A DNA stretch of 64,000 bases from Cognatundibacterium curvum (GCF_014284235.1 NZ_JACOGD010000007.1:62001-126000), one strand, 5' to 3'; shown: positions 10,679-20,278, counted from the stretch's first letter. Numbers and translations are program-made. Notes: generated from the sequence alone by a model not told the origin.

Positions 10679-11713
10679 TCAGATCAGCGCATCCCGGCTG
10701 ACGCCGCGCGACAGGAAAGAACGCTTCAGTTTGATCAAGGCCTCTTGCTGTATCTGGCGCACACGCTCGCGTGTAATCCCCATTTCATCAGCCAGGGTTT
10801 CTAATGTGGCCGGATCATCATTATCCAGACCGAAGCGCCGCACCACCACTATGCGCTGTTTATCAGGCAATTTTGACAGCCAGTCACGCACCAGCACCGT
10901 CATTTCATGATGCTCAGCCCGCGCATCCGGACCATCATCACTATCGCCGGGCAGCATATCCATCAGACTGGATTGCGGATCATTATCGAGCGGTGTATCG
11001 AGCGAAGTCGCATGTTCAGACAAGGCCAGAATATCCTGAATTTCATCGACTGGCCTATCCACCAGCAAAGCAATATCTTCTAAATTCGCATCACGCCCAT
11101 CGCGCCGCTGCGATTCCAGGTGATATTTTGCTCTGAGTATCTGGTTTAATTCACGCACCATGTGCACCGGCAAACGTATGGTGCGCGCCTGATTCATGAT
11201 GGCCCGCTCTATACTCTGGCGTATCCACCAGGTCGCATAGGTGGAAAAACGGAAGCCGCGCTCAGGCTCAAACTTATCAATCGCATGCATCAGCCCGAGA
11301 TTGCCTTCTTCTATCATATCCAGCAAGGCCACACCGCGATTAATGTAGTGCTTGGCAATCGACACCACCAGGCGCAGATTGTGCTCTATCATTTTCTGCC
11401 TGGCTTCAAAATTTCCCTGCTTGGCCAGCGTGGCGTAATGCAGCTCTTCTGCCGAATCAAATAGAGGACGGGTGCCAATCTGGTTCAGATAATACTGCGT
11501 GGTATCGGTCGATAATTCCGCCGCCAATACATTTTTCAACTCGTCGATGGGCGCAACAACCAGAGAAACCGGATCAGTCGCCTGCGCAGAATCGCGCTCC
11601 TCATCATCGCCAGATTCTTCGGTTTCGTCGTCAGCAACATCCTCATCTGCTAACGCATCAATTTCACTAAAAGACGCTAACTCTTCCTTATGGCTGTTTG
11701 CAGTTTTTTGCAT
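10679..11713 (-). CDS. rpoS: Stationary-phase sigma factor RpoS (sigma-38)
   Basis: Directs RNA polymerase to general-stress and stationary-phase promoters. After an acidic N-terminus, sigma regions 1.2-4.2 are readable: [13 protein letters not shown] region 2.2 ([18 protein letters not shown]), core -10 reading [18 protein letters not shown], region 3 LPVHMVREL, and the region 4 HTH ending [16 protein letters not shown] chose the ATG at 11713 ([11 protein letters not shown]); a TTG lies 12 nt further up in frame. Protein 344 aa. It follows nlpD by about 150 nt, as in other proteobacteria, where rpoS promoters often sit inside nlpD. Confidence 0.95.
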   Translation of the reverse strand: MQKTANSHKEELASFSEIDALADEDVADDETEESGDDEERDSAQATDPVSLVVAPIDELKNVLAAELSTDTTQYYLNQIGTRPLFDSAEELHYATLAKQGNFEARQKMIEHNLRLVVSIAKHYINRGVALLDMIEEGNLGLMHAIDKFEPERGFRFSTYATWWIRQSIERAIMNQARTIRLPVHMVRELNQILRAKYHLESQRRDGRDANLEDIALLVDRPVDEIQDILALSEHATSLDTPLDNDPQSSLMDMLPGDSDDGPDARAEHHEMTVLVRDWLSKLPDKQRIVVVRRFGLDNDDPATLETLADEMGITRERVRQIQQEALIKLKRSFLSRGVSRDALI

Positions 11714-11864
11714 AATGTAGACCAAAGCTGATTACGTTGATGAACATGGGATCAGTCCAGGAAGCAGAGTGACCTCGCTTACTACGTACTATGTTTCAGA
11801 GCCAGCATTAACAAACCAAATACAAAGCAAATACAGCTTACAGGAAGAAGATAGCGCCAGGGAA

Positions 11865-12836
11865 TTATCGTGCAGGCAGATATTTCAAAGGATCGACAGA
11901 CTTACCATTCAACCTGATTTCGAAATGCAATTTAATATTATCACTATCTGAATTGCCCATTTCAGCAATTTTTTGTCCTTTTGCAATCATTTGTCCCTCC
12001 TTCACAACAATGCTCTTATTGTGCGCATAAGCCGACAATAAATTGCTGTTGTGGCGGATAATGACCAGATTTCCATAGCCGCGTATGCCACTACCCACAT
12101 ACATCACACGCCCGGCTCCGGCAGCCAGAATATCCTGCCCCGACTTACCCGGAAAATCCACGCCCTTGCTTCTGTTTTCATCCGACGTGGCAACCGGTTT
12201 TGCATCCACTGGCCAGACCCACTCGACGCTGTCGTTATCGGCCGCTGCAGGCTGAGCTGGTTTTTCAGTCGCTTTTTCCGGGGTTTTTTCGACTCCCTTA
12301 ACTGGCACCACCACATCAGCACGCGCGACTACAGCAGGTGCACTGACATCCGGCTTTTGCAATTCAGCCAGCGTCGCTTCGCTATAAGGACGCTTATCGC
12401 CTTTAGGAGAAGTTTTATTTCCAGATACCGGCGCAGATAAAGGCTTGACCTCAACCCCTGAGGCACCCACCACAGGGATGGTCTGCACCGCACCGGCAGT
12501 TGACTGATCAGGCGCGCTGACACGCAATACCTGATCGACCTTAATGTCATTTGGATTTTTCAGATTATTCCAAACCACCAAATCGCTATAACTGTGACCG
12601 TGATCCAGCGCGATTTTGTACAAAGTATCGCCACGCTTGACGACATAGGTTTTACCCGGCTCCTGCACCTTCACAACCGGCTTAGGTGGCGCTGCTTGCG
12701 TTACCGGCTCGGCCACGACAGGCGCAGGATTGCGGTCCACGATAGGCGCCTGATTCGGCACCGAACTACAGGCGCTCAGCAAACCAGCGAGCGCCAAGGG
12801 GAAGACGAGACTACGTGTATATTCTGTTTTTTTCAT
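11865..12836 (-). CDS. nlpD: NlpD-like LysM/LytM lipoprotein, amidase activator type
   Basis: Envelope lipoprotein of the NlpD/EnvC type, which activates AmiC during cell separation. Lipobox LLSAC gives Cys at residue 23. A LysM domain (about 63-107, YVVKRGDTLYKIA) is followed by a Pro/Ala-rich linker and an M23/LytM fold (about 222-320). The zinc ligands are missing: the usual HxxxD reads SKGVD and the usual HLH reads KLH, so it should be an activator rather than a peptidase. It lies between pcm and rpoS as expected. Confidence 0.93.
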   Translation of the reverse strand: MKKTEYTRSLVFPLALAGLLSACSSVPNQAPIVDRNPAPVVAEPVTQAAPPKPVVKVQEPGKTYVVKRGDTLYKIALDHGHSYSDLVVWNNLKNPNDIKVDQVLRVSAPDQSTAGAVQTIPVVGASGVEVKPLSAPVSGNKTSPKGDKRPYSEATLAELQKPDVSAPAVVARADVVVPVKGVEKTPEKATEKPAQPAAADNDSVEWVWPVDAKPVATSDENRSKGVDFPGKSGQDILAAGAGRVMYVGSGIRGYGNLVIIRHNSNLLSAYAHNKSIVVKEGQMIAKGQKIAEMGNSDSDNIKLHFEIRLNGKSVDPLKYLPAR

Positions 12837-12873
12837 GCTAATTCTGATTTGCCTGATGAAGAGCGCCTAAGGT

Positions 12874-13689
12874 TCACACCATGCCCGGCTGCAAAGGGAC
12901 AAAATGACAGGATTCTATGATGGTTTTGCGCCATTCTTTCTGACTCAGGCGCTCAATCAGATGCAATTCCTGCTTCTTACCACCCACCGGCGCAACCAGA
13001 CGACCTCCGATGCGCAATTGTTCGAGTAAGCCAGGCGGTATTTCCAAGCCGGCGGCAGCCAGTATGATACCGTCAAACGGGGCCACCTGCGGCAATCCCA
13101 GCATGCCATCACCATATTGCAAACGAATATTAGCGATGCGCATAGGCCGCAGATTGCTTTTTGCCAGTTCATGCAAGGCCTTGATGCGCTCGATTGAGTA
13201 CACATCTTTTGCCAGCAAAGACAAGACCGCAGCCTGATAACCACAGCCCGTGCCGATTTCCAGCACCTTATCCATCATGACGCCATTACGCAGGATTTCT
13301 ATCATGCGTGCCACGATGTAGGGCTGAGAAATAGTTTGCTGATAGCCGATAGGCAAAGACGCATCGACATAGGCCTGACCGACCATGCCCGACTCCAGAA
13401 ATAAATGCCGGGGTATGGCCTGCATCGCCGCCAGCACCAGCTCATCCCTGACCCCTTGCTCGGCAACCCGCTGCACCATGGCACGGCGCACGCCATCCGG
13501 CACCGCTGGCCGTTCAGTCACACTCGACACCGCCACTGGCACTGCCACTTTTCCCAGACGCGCAGATTGCGAATTCTGCATCGCAGTCTGCGACGAACCA
13601 TCAGTAATACGGCGCTCGGGTCTGGCAGTTTTTTTATCGACCACAGAAGACAGCGACAGCGGGAAACGCTTTTCACCAGAACTCATCAT
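12874..13689 (-). CDS. pcm: Protein-L-isoaspartate O-methyltransferase
   Basis: Repairs isoaspartyl damage by SAM-dependent methylation. The SAM motif [13 protein letters not shown] sits at about residues 142-154; the substrate region [10 protein letters not shown] precedes it. The product is 271 aa, about 60 residues longer than E. coli Pcm, because of an N-terminal extension rich in Ser, Arg and Val without recognisable domain. The ATG overlaps the surE stop by 4 nt (ATGA), supporting this long start; an internal Met near residue 71 would give the minimal enzyme. Confidence 0.94.
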   Translation of the reverse strand: MMSSGEKRFPLSLSSVVDKKTARPERRITDGSSQTAMQNSQSARLGKVAVPVAVSSVTERPAVPDGVRRAMVQRVAEQGVRDELVLAAMQAIPRHLFLESGMVGQAYVDASLPIGYQQTISQPYIVARMIEILRNGVMMDKVLEIGTGCGYQAAVLSLLAKDVYSIERIKALHELAKSNLRPMRIANIRLQYGDGMLGLPQVAPFDGIILAAAGLEIPPGLLEQLRIGGRLVAPVGGKKQELHLIERLSQKEWRKTIIESCHFVPLQPGMV

Positions 13690-14435
13690 GCCCCCAAAGT
13701 CCAGCCATCCACATTCAATGCATCCAGCTGGCGGAAATTGGTCAAATCTATCTGCAGCGGCGTCACTGACACAAACGCGCGTGCAGTCGCATCAAAATCC
13801 GTGCCCTCGCCGCCGTCTCTGACTGCGCCGGGTGGCCCTATCCAGTAAATTTCACGCTCATGCGGATCACGCATCGCAATCACAGGTTCAGATGCATGGC
13901 GTTTACCCAACCGGGTCTTACGCACACCCTGGATGTCTGCGCGTGGCAGATTCGGTATATTCACATTCAGCAAATAAGGCGCAGCCAGCCCAAACTCACC
14001 ATGCCTGACCATCGCAGCCGCGATCTGCGCCGCAGATTCCAGCTCACGCCAGCCTTTATCCACTTGTGAAAATGCGAGCGCGGGAATGCCAAACAAATAG
14101 CCTTCGGTAGCCGCCGCCACTGTGCCCGAATACAAGGTGTCGTCGCCCATATTCTGGCCCTGATTGATGCCGGAAATGACGAAATCAGGACGTTCACGCA
14201 TGATAGAAGTCAGCGCAATATGCACGCAATCTGAGGGCGTACCATTCACAAAATAAAAGCCATTCGGCGCACGCTGCACCGACAGTGGACGATCCAGCGT
14301 CAATGCATTCGATGCACCGGAACGGTTGCTATCCGGCGCGACCACCGTCACATCGGCAAATTGCGACAACTCCTGCGCCAGTTGCTGGATGCCAGGAGCG
14401 AGATAACCATCATCATTACTGAGTAGAATTTTCAT
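13686..14435 (-). CDS. surE: 5'/3'-nucleotidase SurE
   Basis: Metal-dependent nucleotidase/exopolyphosphatase active in stationary phase. The diagnostic N-terminus [15 protein letters not shown] supplies the two metal-binding Asp residues, followed by [12 protein letters not shown] and [13 protein letters not shown]. This start at 14435 was chosen over an in-frame ATG 66 nt upstream, whose extra 22 residues are not family-like. Product 249 aa. It is the first gene of surE-pcm-nlpD-rpoS and is divergent from the oxidoreductase gene. Confidence 0.96.
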   Translation of the reverse strand: MKILLSNDDGYLAPGIQQLAQELSQFADVTVVAPDSNRSGASNALTLDRPLSVQRAPNGFYFVNGTPSDCVHIALTSIMRERPDFVISGINQGQNMGDDTLYSGTVAAATEGYLFGIPALAFSQVDKGWRELESAAQIAAAMVRHGEFGLAAPYLLNVNIPNLPRADIQGVRKTRLGKRHASEPVIAMRDPHEREIYWIGPPGAVRDGGEGTDFDATARAFVSVTPLQIDLTNFRQLDALNVDGWTLGA

Positions 14436-14541
14436 ATCGGGCATTCTACCCGATGCACAAAAACAAATTTCTTTCCGGTGAAAAAAATCAGGCATAATCA
14501 AAATCTAACGACCGTACTATTATTTAACCTGGAGACTAACA

Positions 14542-15522
14542 ATGAAGGCTGTCGTATGCAAACAATGGGGACCACCTGAGACCCTGGAAGTCTGCGAAAT
14601 TCCTGACTTAACACCAGGCCCGCAAGAAGTGCTGATCCAGGTACAGGCAGCAGGCATCAACTTTCCCGATGTCCTGATCATCCAAAACAAATATCAATTC
14701 AAACCCGAATTACCCTTCACTCCGGGCAGCGAGGCATGCGGCATCGTGCAGGCCACCGGCGCTGAAGTAAAGCATTTCAAAGCCGGCGACCGCGTAATTG
14801 CCTTCGTTGGACATGGTGCATTTGCACAACAGTTATTAGCGCCGCAGCAGGCGATTTTCCCGGTTCCGCCGGGCATGGACGACGATACCGCTGCCGCCAT
14901 CACCCTCACCTATGGCACGTCGCACCATGCACTGCTGGACCGCGCACAGCTGAAAGCCGGTGAAACCGTGCTGGTCCTGGGTGCGTCCGGCGGTGTCGGC
15001 ATTGCCGCGATAGAGATAGCCAAGGCCACCGGCGCGCGCGTGATTGCAGCCGCCTCCAGCGCAGAAAAGCTGGCCGTCTGCGTGGAACACGGCGCCGATA
15101 TCTGCATCAACTACAGCGACGCCGACTGGCGCGATCAGCTCAAAGCCGCAACCGGCAAACAAGGCCCCGATGTGATTTTTGATCCGGTCGGCGGCGACTA
15201 TGCCGAAGCCGCATTCCGCTCCATCGCCTGGCGCGGCCGCTACCTGGTGATCGGTTTTGCAAATGGTGAAATCCCAAAAATCCCACTCAACCTGCCCTTA
15301 CTCAAAGGCGCCTCGATACTGGGCGTGTTCTGGGGCGATTTCGTGCGCCGCGAACCCGCCGCGAATCTGCAAGCGATGCAGCAACTGGTCGGCTGGTTCC
15401 ATGAGAAAAAAATCCGCCCACATATTTCAGGACGCTACAGCCTGAACGACTGCGCCACAGCCATGAATCTGCTAGCCGCCAGAAAAGCCACCGGCAAACT
15501 GATTATCCGGCCGCAGGATTAA
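14542..15522 (+). CDS. NADPH:quinone oxidoreductase-like MDR protein (zinc-independent)
   Basis: Medium-chain dehydrogenase/reductase of the quinone-oxidoreductase branch. Seen: GroES-like N-terminal half (GINFPDVLIIQNKYQ, PGSEACGIVQATGAEV) and a Rossmann half with VLGASGGVGIAAIEIAKATGA. The cysteine/histidine zinc ligands of alcohol dehydrogenases are absent. 326 aa. RBS CTGGAG lies 9 nt before the ATG. It stands alone between divergent surE and a strong terminator. The substrate cannot be told from sequence. Confidence 0.88.
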   Translation: MKAVVCKQWGPPETLEVCEIPDLTPGPQEVLIQVQAAGINFPDVLIIQNKYQFKPELPFTPGSEACGIVQATGAEVKHFKAGDRVIAFVGHGAFAQQLLAPQQAIFPVPPGMDDDTAAAITLTYGTSHHALLDRAQLKAGETVLVLGASGGVGIAAIEIAKATGARVIAAASSAEKLAVCVEHGADICINYSDADWRDQLKAATGKQGPDVIFDPVGGDYAEAAFRSIAWRGRYLVIGFANGEIPKIPLNLPLLKGASILGVFWGDFVRREPAANLQAMQQLVGWFHEKKIRPHISGRYSLNDCATAMNLLAARKATGKLIIRPQD

Positions 15523-15581
15523 GCTGGGAATCGCAAAAAATATCCTTGAACAATCCTGTTCCGTCAGATATGAAACATATC

Positions 15582-15622
15582 AAGACGCCATTCCTGCACA
15601 GCCAGGGATGGCGTCTTTTTTA
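15582..15622 (+). terminator. Strong intrinsic terminator after the oxidoreductase gene
   Basis: AGACGCCAT-T-CCT pairs with AGG-G-ATGGCGTCT (13 bp including one G-T), followed by six T residues, 60 nt after the stop. Confidence 0.93.
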
Positions 15623-15640
15623 CGTAGTTCAAGGATGGGA

Positions 15641-15779
15641 ATGGCGTAACAGATGAAGGCCATTGCAGCCTACAAGTCATCACGGCTTACGGTCCTCACC
15701 TAGTTTTCATGCGCCTTACAAGAGCAAAGCAAGCCGGAAGGCGCATGATTACTGGGTGTTTGCTTACTGCTTTGGGTTT
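15641..15779 (+). repeat. Repeat A, copy 1
   Basis: About 139 nt closely matching copy 2 at 17055-17192. Its core at 15709-15746 is a 38-nt inverted-end element, ATGCGCCTT...AAGGCGCAT. Shared flanks include GAAGGCCATTGCAGCC before and GATTACTGGGTGTTTG after the core. Confidence 0.85.
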
Positions 15780-15796
15780 GCTATGAAACTTAAGGC

Positions 15797-15859
15797 GTAA
15801 GGTGTAAGAAGAACCGGCTTTTGTGGGGCGCATCACGATGCGCCGCAGGATGGCATTAG
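15797..15859 (+). repeat. Repeat B, copy 1
   Basis: Begins GTAAGGTGTAAGAA, continues ACCGGCTTTTGT, and contains the palindrome GGCGCATCACGATGCGCC. It matches 17332-17390 and ends on the stop codon of the 351-aa hypothetical gene. The 333-nt gap 15523-15855 holds only the terminator and repeats A1 and B1. Confidence 0.82.
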
Positions 15860-16911
15860 TCACAAAGGGTGGGATTGAGTGCTATGAGTTGATTCACAAG
15901 CTGATCAATTTTCGTTATATTTTCCTCAGGATAGTTTCTATACCTAATGTAATTTCGATAAATATCAGCTGTTTCCCGAATCTTTGATGGTTGCAACAAA
16001 AAAGCTAAGGATAGCGCCTGCATAAAGAAGGTACTCATAAAGTATCCACACTTTTCAGGATTATTTATAGCGCTGCTCAGTTTTTCTAAATCTAAGGTGG
16101 TTTCAAAAAAGGGGAGAACGGCCGTTTTTGTCAGATCCTCAATCAAGTTCGTCATCTGAACTAATTCGTTCACATTATCCAGTTTATCCACTTCAGGAGG
16201 CCTGTTTCGCCCCGTAAAATACGGGTAATTACATCCAACAGTATACTCGTTGACTGAAAGATCGCCGGTCACTCTCCGCACCAATTCCCCTACTGCCGGT
16301 ATATCGAATCTGGCAGTAAGATAGATTGCAAATGTATAGCGTCTCTTTTCAACACCCAGCCATAGACGTTGAGTTCCGTAGGGAACAGTTCTTTCTGCCC
16401 ACTTCTCTTTCTTGTTCCAAACAAAACCGGCTGGTTCAAATAGTGGTTTCAAACGCGCAACAATAAAATCCAACACTCTCTTTTCCGTTAAGGGCTTTTC
16501 TTTCACCGCAGGCGTTTCGTGCGCCTTGATGAAATCAACAGCCTCCTGACTTTTTGGGTAATAGACCAATTCCTCCTGCGCATCGACGACTTTCAGATTT
16601 AAATCTCCCGCCAGTTTCAAGATGAAAGCCACTACCTGTTCTTCATTCTGGGCGATATCAAGCACGGCAATTTTTTTCCCGAAATTCGCAATCAAAGGAC
16701 CATCGGCCCACACGCATGCGTCTGAGTCGTTTTCTTTAAACGTCGATAAGCACGGATACTGAACAACCAGTTGCTGATACAACTGAGCGAGCGCCGCACC
16801 TGGCCCGGCATTTTCAGAGTGATGTTGCGCCACGTATTGATCAATCAATCGTTGACGTTGTGTCGCATCGCCCGGCAAGGCGGCATCGATAATCTGAACA
16901 ATAAAACTCAT
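15856..16911 (-). CDS. Unrecognised 351-aa protein, repeat-flanked
   Basis: I do not recognise a family with confidence. No signal peptide or membrane span is evident, so it is probably cytosolic. The N-terminal ~120 residues look like one alpha/beta unit; after a lysine/glutamate-rich joint (about 130-145), a second unit begins RVLDFIVARLKPLF and contains a basic strand region KRRYTFAIYLTARF. The frame is open a further 183 nt upstream, but that part runs into repeat A copy 2, and the ATG at 16911 has a GAAAG upstream. The gene appears A/T-richer than its neighbours and lies between directly repeated A/B elements, suggesting acquisition. Function unknown. Confidence 0.7.
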   Translation of the reverse strand: MSFIVQIIDAALPGDATQRQRLIDQYVAQHHSENAGPGAALAQLYQQLVVQYPCLSTFKENDSDACVWADGPLIANFGKKIAVLDIAQNEEQVVAFILKLAGDLNLKVVDAQEELVYYPKSQEAVDFIKAHETPAVKEKPLTEKRVLDFIVARLKPLFEPAGFVWNKKEKWAERTVPYGTQRLWLGVEKRRYTFAIYLTARFDIPAVGELVRRVTGDLSVNEYTVGCNYPYFTGRNRPPEVDKLDNVNELVQMTNLIEDLTKTAVLPFFETTLDLEKLSSAINNPEKCGYFMSTFFMQALSLAFLLQPSKIRETADIYRNYIRYRNYPEENITKIDQLVNQLIALNPTLCD

Positions 16912-17054
16912 CTGTTTACTTTCATCATTCGCAGGGTTAATTAATTTTAATTGGCAAGAGCACGCATCAAATCCTGACTCCAATTTGGCTGAATCGACGA
17001 GCCTTAGACCAAGGCTGCAATCGTAACGCAACGAGGTGCAATCCACCACTTCAA

Positions 17055-17192
17055 ATGGCGCAACAGTTGAAGGCCATTGCAGCCTGCAAGTCATTACGTC
17101 CTACGGCTTCACCCATATTTCATGCGCCTTACAAGAGCAAAGCAAGCCGGAAGGCGCATGATTACTGGGTGTTTGATTTACTGCTTTGGGTT
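17055..17192 (+). repeat. Repeat A, copy 2
   Basis: Same orientation and near-identical to copy 1; the 38-nt core is 17122-17159, identical to the copy 1 core. The gene-free stretch 16912-17608 holds this copy plus repeat B copies 2 and 3 and nothing else I can support. Confidence 0.85.
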
Positions 17193-17331
17193 ACACCTGA
17201 AAATTAAGGCTTTATGCTGCAATCCAGCACCTCATACGGCGCAACCTATGCACACCATTGTGTCCTACAATTTATTCCCACTTTCGGTTTAAATTCCTGC
17301 GGGAGTCGCATTCCCTGTTGATGGCAACACG

Positions 17332-17390
17332 GTAAGGTGTAAGAAAAACCGGCTTTTGTAGGCTGCATCACGATGCGCAGTATGGAATCG
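17332..17390 (+). repeat. Repeat B, copy 2
   Basis: Matches 15797-15859: GTAAGGTGTAAGAA, ACCGGCTTTTGTAGGC, then GCATCACGATGCGC. Same orientation as copy 1. Confidence 0.8.
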
Positions 17391-17540
17391 CTATTTTCAT
17401 CAAGGCTGATCAAAACGCCGCCTGCCCACTCGTTAGAATAAGCGCCTGCATCCACCAGGTGATGTATGATTCAGTATGAATAATCTGCGATCCGAATGAA
17501 GAGGCGATACCGAATCGGTCGCTACGCATAACAGTCAAAT

Positions 17541-17566
17541 GCGGCGCATCGCGATGCGGCCTACAC
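17541..17566 (-). repeat. Repeat B core, copy 3, inverted
   Basis: Read on the minus strand it is GTGTAGGCCGCATCGCGATG followed by CGCCGC, matching the palindromic half of B copies 1 and 2 (GTAGGC-GCATCACGATGCGC). Confidence 0.65.
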
Positions 17567-17608
17567 GCCATAAACGCCCTACGAGCTGGCGTTTTGATTT
17601 ACTTGAAT

Positions 17609-19621
17609 TCATGGGCATTCCAGCGCCTTGGATGCCATAGCCTGTTTGAAGTAACGTGCATAGCCGCAGGCATCTTCGCCATACAGGTCTTTCTTCTTGC
17701 GGTCAGCGCCTGCTTGCAGCAAAAAGGCAATTACAGATAACTGCTGGTATTGTGCAGCTACCATCAGCGGTGTTGAACCACGCTCACCGGCAAAGCGGTC
17801 GTCAACAGGCAGGCCACGTTCATGCAGAAAACGCAGGCTTTTCATTGCACCGCGATAGCTGGCATAGTGCATCGGCGTCCACACCTTGTTGGCGGGTTTT
17901 TGCATATCTGCGCCTGCATCGGCGAGGGCCTGCAATATGTCTGCCGCATCATTATTTATCGCAGCAAACACGGCACTGCGCCCGCCATTGCCATCTGCAT
18001 CAAGAGGTGTCGCCAGATCGGCTTGCGCCCCTTGTTGTAACAGGTAGTTCACCTTGTCCAGATTGTTTTCATCTGCCGCTTGCATGAGCAGGCTGCGGCC
18101 TTCACTGTCCCGGCTATTGACATCAGTTCCAGCACGAAGCCTGGCCTGCAATTGCGCCAGGGTTTCTGCCTCTTCCGGAATCACGGCGCGGGCTTCGGCA
18201 CGGGTAGCACTCACCTCATCGTCTCCATGATCAATCATCAGGTAAGCAGATAGCGCCACCATGCAGAAGAGGAAGACATAGGCCCATAAGCCCTTAGGTG
18301 TTTGCTTATCTGCTGGCGCCCTTGCCTTAGGTAATTCATAGATGCTGCGGTCTGGCTGCGTCGTTGCCTTAGGTAACTCATAGATGCTGCGGTCTGGCTG
18401 GACTGCCATCAAGTCGCTAAGTGTTTTTTTCCGCCCCTGCCCTGTGCCCGCTTGCACAGGCAGGACAAACTCAATGTCTGCCCCCAACACTTTGATCTGC
18501 AATTTCCAGATCACTTCCACATCTTTATCATCCAGCAAGCCGCTTGCTGGCATGTCTTTGGGCAAGCTGATTTTCAGATCCATGCCCTGCGCACCATGCA
18601 AGATCTGTATGCTGTTCAATGCTTGCGACCACAGGGTCTTGCTACTGGTGTCTTCTCCGCGCCGGTCTTCAAGCACGCATAGCACTTCGGCCTTCACAGG
18701 GTAATATGTCCCTGCGCTTTGCATGCGTTGCCCCAAGGGCAGTTTGAAGCACAGGCGCATGCACAAATCCTTAATACCGGTACATGGCTGCTGCGCCATG
18801 AACAGACTGGTCTCCCCCACGCGCCAGCGTAGAAAAGCGAGACGTAAAGACAGCCACAGCAACAGCACACCTATCAGCGGGAACAGCAGTACCAAAAAGC
18901 GCATATTGCTGCCACCATCTGTTACCGCCAGAATGGACAAGGGGAAGGTCAACAAACTCCAGAAGATCGCAAAAAAACCCAGCTCTGCCCCACTACTGTC
19001 GGGCTGTATTTCCAGCTTACCGGACAGCGTATGGCCTGACGTGAGCGCTGATCCGGCATCAGCGCCAGCACCTGCAGCGGCAACATCTGCTACCTCTTTA
19101 TCAGGCTTGAACCAGATTGCCCAGAGTGCCCACCAGGCACCCAGGCTGATCAAGGGAAACAGAGTGGCGAAAGGGATCAGGAATAATAGGCGCTTATAGC
19201 GTATTTGCCGGTCATAGACGGCATAGGCAGGCTCTTGCGGGTCTAGCCAGAGTGTGATGCGTTGATCCTGATTGCGCGCCGCCAGCAGTTGGGCATGGAT
19301 ATCGCGTTGATAACTGCCTATGTTATCGCTGCTGTCACCACCGATATTGATGCGTGTGCTGCGATAAGTCTGGCCATTATATTGATATTCAAATTCGGCA
19401 AGGACTTGCCAGCTTGTGGATTCGTCTTCGTGCTCGCGCAACTCAAGCTTGTTGATATGTGCCTGCACCGCCACCAGATCGGCAGCCCGCCACCACCCCT
19501 GCAACTGCTTGAACATGGGGTACACACCCACTGCCCAGCCGCCAACACCAAACAACACTGCAAACACCAGCGCAAACAGACTGGCCCCTAACTTCGATCC
19601 TATTTTTTTTGTTTTTATCAT
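17609..19621 (-). CDS. DUF3592 membrane protein with C-terminal ankyrin repeats
   Basis: 670-aa predicted inner-membrane protein. In order: a span at about 15-37; a DUF3592-like beta domain with EYQYNGQTYRSTRI and WLDPQEPAYAVYD; spans near 145-175 and 215-270; a soluble region; a near-perfect tandem duplication of PDRSIYELPKA at about residues 395-425; a span at about 440-460; then four ankyrin-type repeats to the end (GRSLLMQAADENNLDKVNYL; RGSTPLMVAAQYQQLSVIAF). Topology and partner are unknown. It follows the repeat-rich stretch and has no operon partner. The DUF3592 and ankyrin assignments rest on motif appearance. Confidence 0.78.
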   Translation of the reverse strand: MIKTKKIGSKLGASLFALVFAVLFGVGGWAVGVYPMFKQLQGWWRAADLVAVQAHINKLELREHEDESTSWQVLAEFEYQYNGQTYRSTRINIGGDSSDNIGSYQRDIHAQLLAARNQDQRITLWLDPQEPAYAVYDRQIRYKRLLFLIPFATLFPLISLGAWWALWAIWFKPDKEVADVAAAGAGADAGSALTSGHTLSGKLEIQPDSSGAELGFFAIFWSLLTFPLSILAVTDGGSNMRFLVLLFPLIGVLLLWLSLRLAFLRWRVGETSLFMAQQPCTGIKDLCMRLCFKLPLGQRMQSAGTYYPVKAEVLCVLEDRRGEDTSSKTLWSQALNSIQILHGAQGMDLKISLPKDMPASGLLDDKDVEVIWKLQIKVLGADIEFVLPVQAGTGQGRKKTLSDLMAVQPDRSIYELPKATTQPDRSIYELPKARAPADKQTPKGLWAYVFLFCMVALSAYLMIDHGDDEVSATRAEARAVIPEEAETLAQLQARLRAGTDVNSRDSEGRSLLMQAADENNLDKVNYLLQQGAQADLATPLDADGNGGRSAVFAAINNDAADILQALADAGADMQKPANKVWTPMHYASYRGAMKSLRFLHERGLPVDDRFAGERGSTPLMVAAQYQQLSVIAFLLQAGADRKKKDLYGEDACGYARYFKQAMASKALECP

Positions 19622-19777
19622 GGCTGCAATGTAGCAAAGGAGCTAATGCATTGCAAGATCAGGACTGACGCAAGGTATGCGTGTCGCTTACAACAGACAA
19701 TAAAACAAACAGAGAATTTCTTGCTGCTGACATCACCCAGCTATACCGCGATGCTAACTCATTCCACCTTGCGACCT

Positions 19778-19853
19778 ATATTTCATGCGCCTTACCGGCA
19801 CAAAGTAAGCCAGCAGGCGCATAGGTATTGGATGTTTGATTTACTGCTTTGAG
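19778..19853 (+). repeat. Repeat A, copy 3 (shorter)
   Basis: The 38-nt core is 19795-19832, ATGCGCCTTACCGG...AGCCAGCAGGCGCAT; the downstream flank GTTTGATTTACTGCTTTG matches copy 2. Homology upstream of the core is limited to about 17 nt. Confidence 0.75.
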
Positions 19854-19976
19854 TTGCCCCTGAAATTTAACACGCTAAGATGCAATTGCCTAACAGGCCA
19901 CATTGCAATTCGCTGCATGAGGGCTAAGGAAATATGGAAGCTGGACAGATTCTCGCCCATCCCCTTTTCCTGCAAA

Positions 19977-20027
19977 CCAAAACCTCCCCAAAGCCCGATA
20001 CAATTTCCGGTCTTTGGAGAGGTTTTT
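19977..20027 (-). terminator. Terminator of the RND efflux operon, possibly bidirectional
   Basis: AACCTC-C-CCAAAG at 19981-19993 pairs with CTTTGG-A-GAGGTT at 20012-20024. On the minus strand a TTTT follows, 45-90 nt after the DUF2892 stop; the plus side also has a T-run. Confidence 0.75.
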
Positions 20028-20068
20028 AGTTTTTATGGTCGCCTCTTCGGCGCCATGCACTGTCGTTT

Positions 20069-20278
20069 CTAATTCCCTGCTTTAACTCCGAATTTACGTA
20101 ATACCGACTCCAGCAAGCACCATTCGGTAAAGCCACTTTGCATCAAATTGACGCCGACAAAAGCTGTCAGTGCCAGCCACCATGTGTTTATAAACCAGGG
20201 GCTGTCTGGCAAGCCCAAAGTCAGTGAAAGCAAAATAAATAAACCGGCGAAAATACGTACGATTTGCCATGAGCTCAT
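20069..20278 (-). CDS. Small DUF2892 (YgaP-like) inner-membrane protein
   Basis: 69-aa protein with two membrane spans (about residues 7-24 and 32-50) separated by LPDSPWFIN, and the ending WCLLESVLRKFGVKAG, the pattern of the DUF2892 family found as the membrane half of YgaP. Such proteins often accompany sulfur-transfer or thiol-responsive genes. Its start overlaps the pump gene's stop by 4 nt, so it is translated with the RND operon. Function is inferred from context only. Confidence 0.82.
   Translation of the reverse strand: MSSWQIVRIFAGLFILLSLTLGLPDSPWFINTWWLALTAFVGVNLMQSGFTEWCLLESVLRKFGVKAGN

Larger units (their letters stand above)
19622..20068. other. Gene-free stretch with repeat A copy 3 and an operon terminator
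   Basis: 447 nt between the ankyrin-protein start and the DUF2892 stop. It contains repeat A copy 3 and the terminator described separately. Short open frames here have no RBS or family character. Confidence 0.6.

Noticed and set aside
17246..17455. 69-aa minus-strand frame
   Set aside because: Lies in repeat B and flanks; no RBS or recognisable domain.
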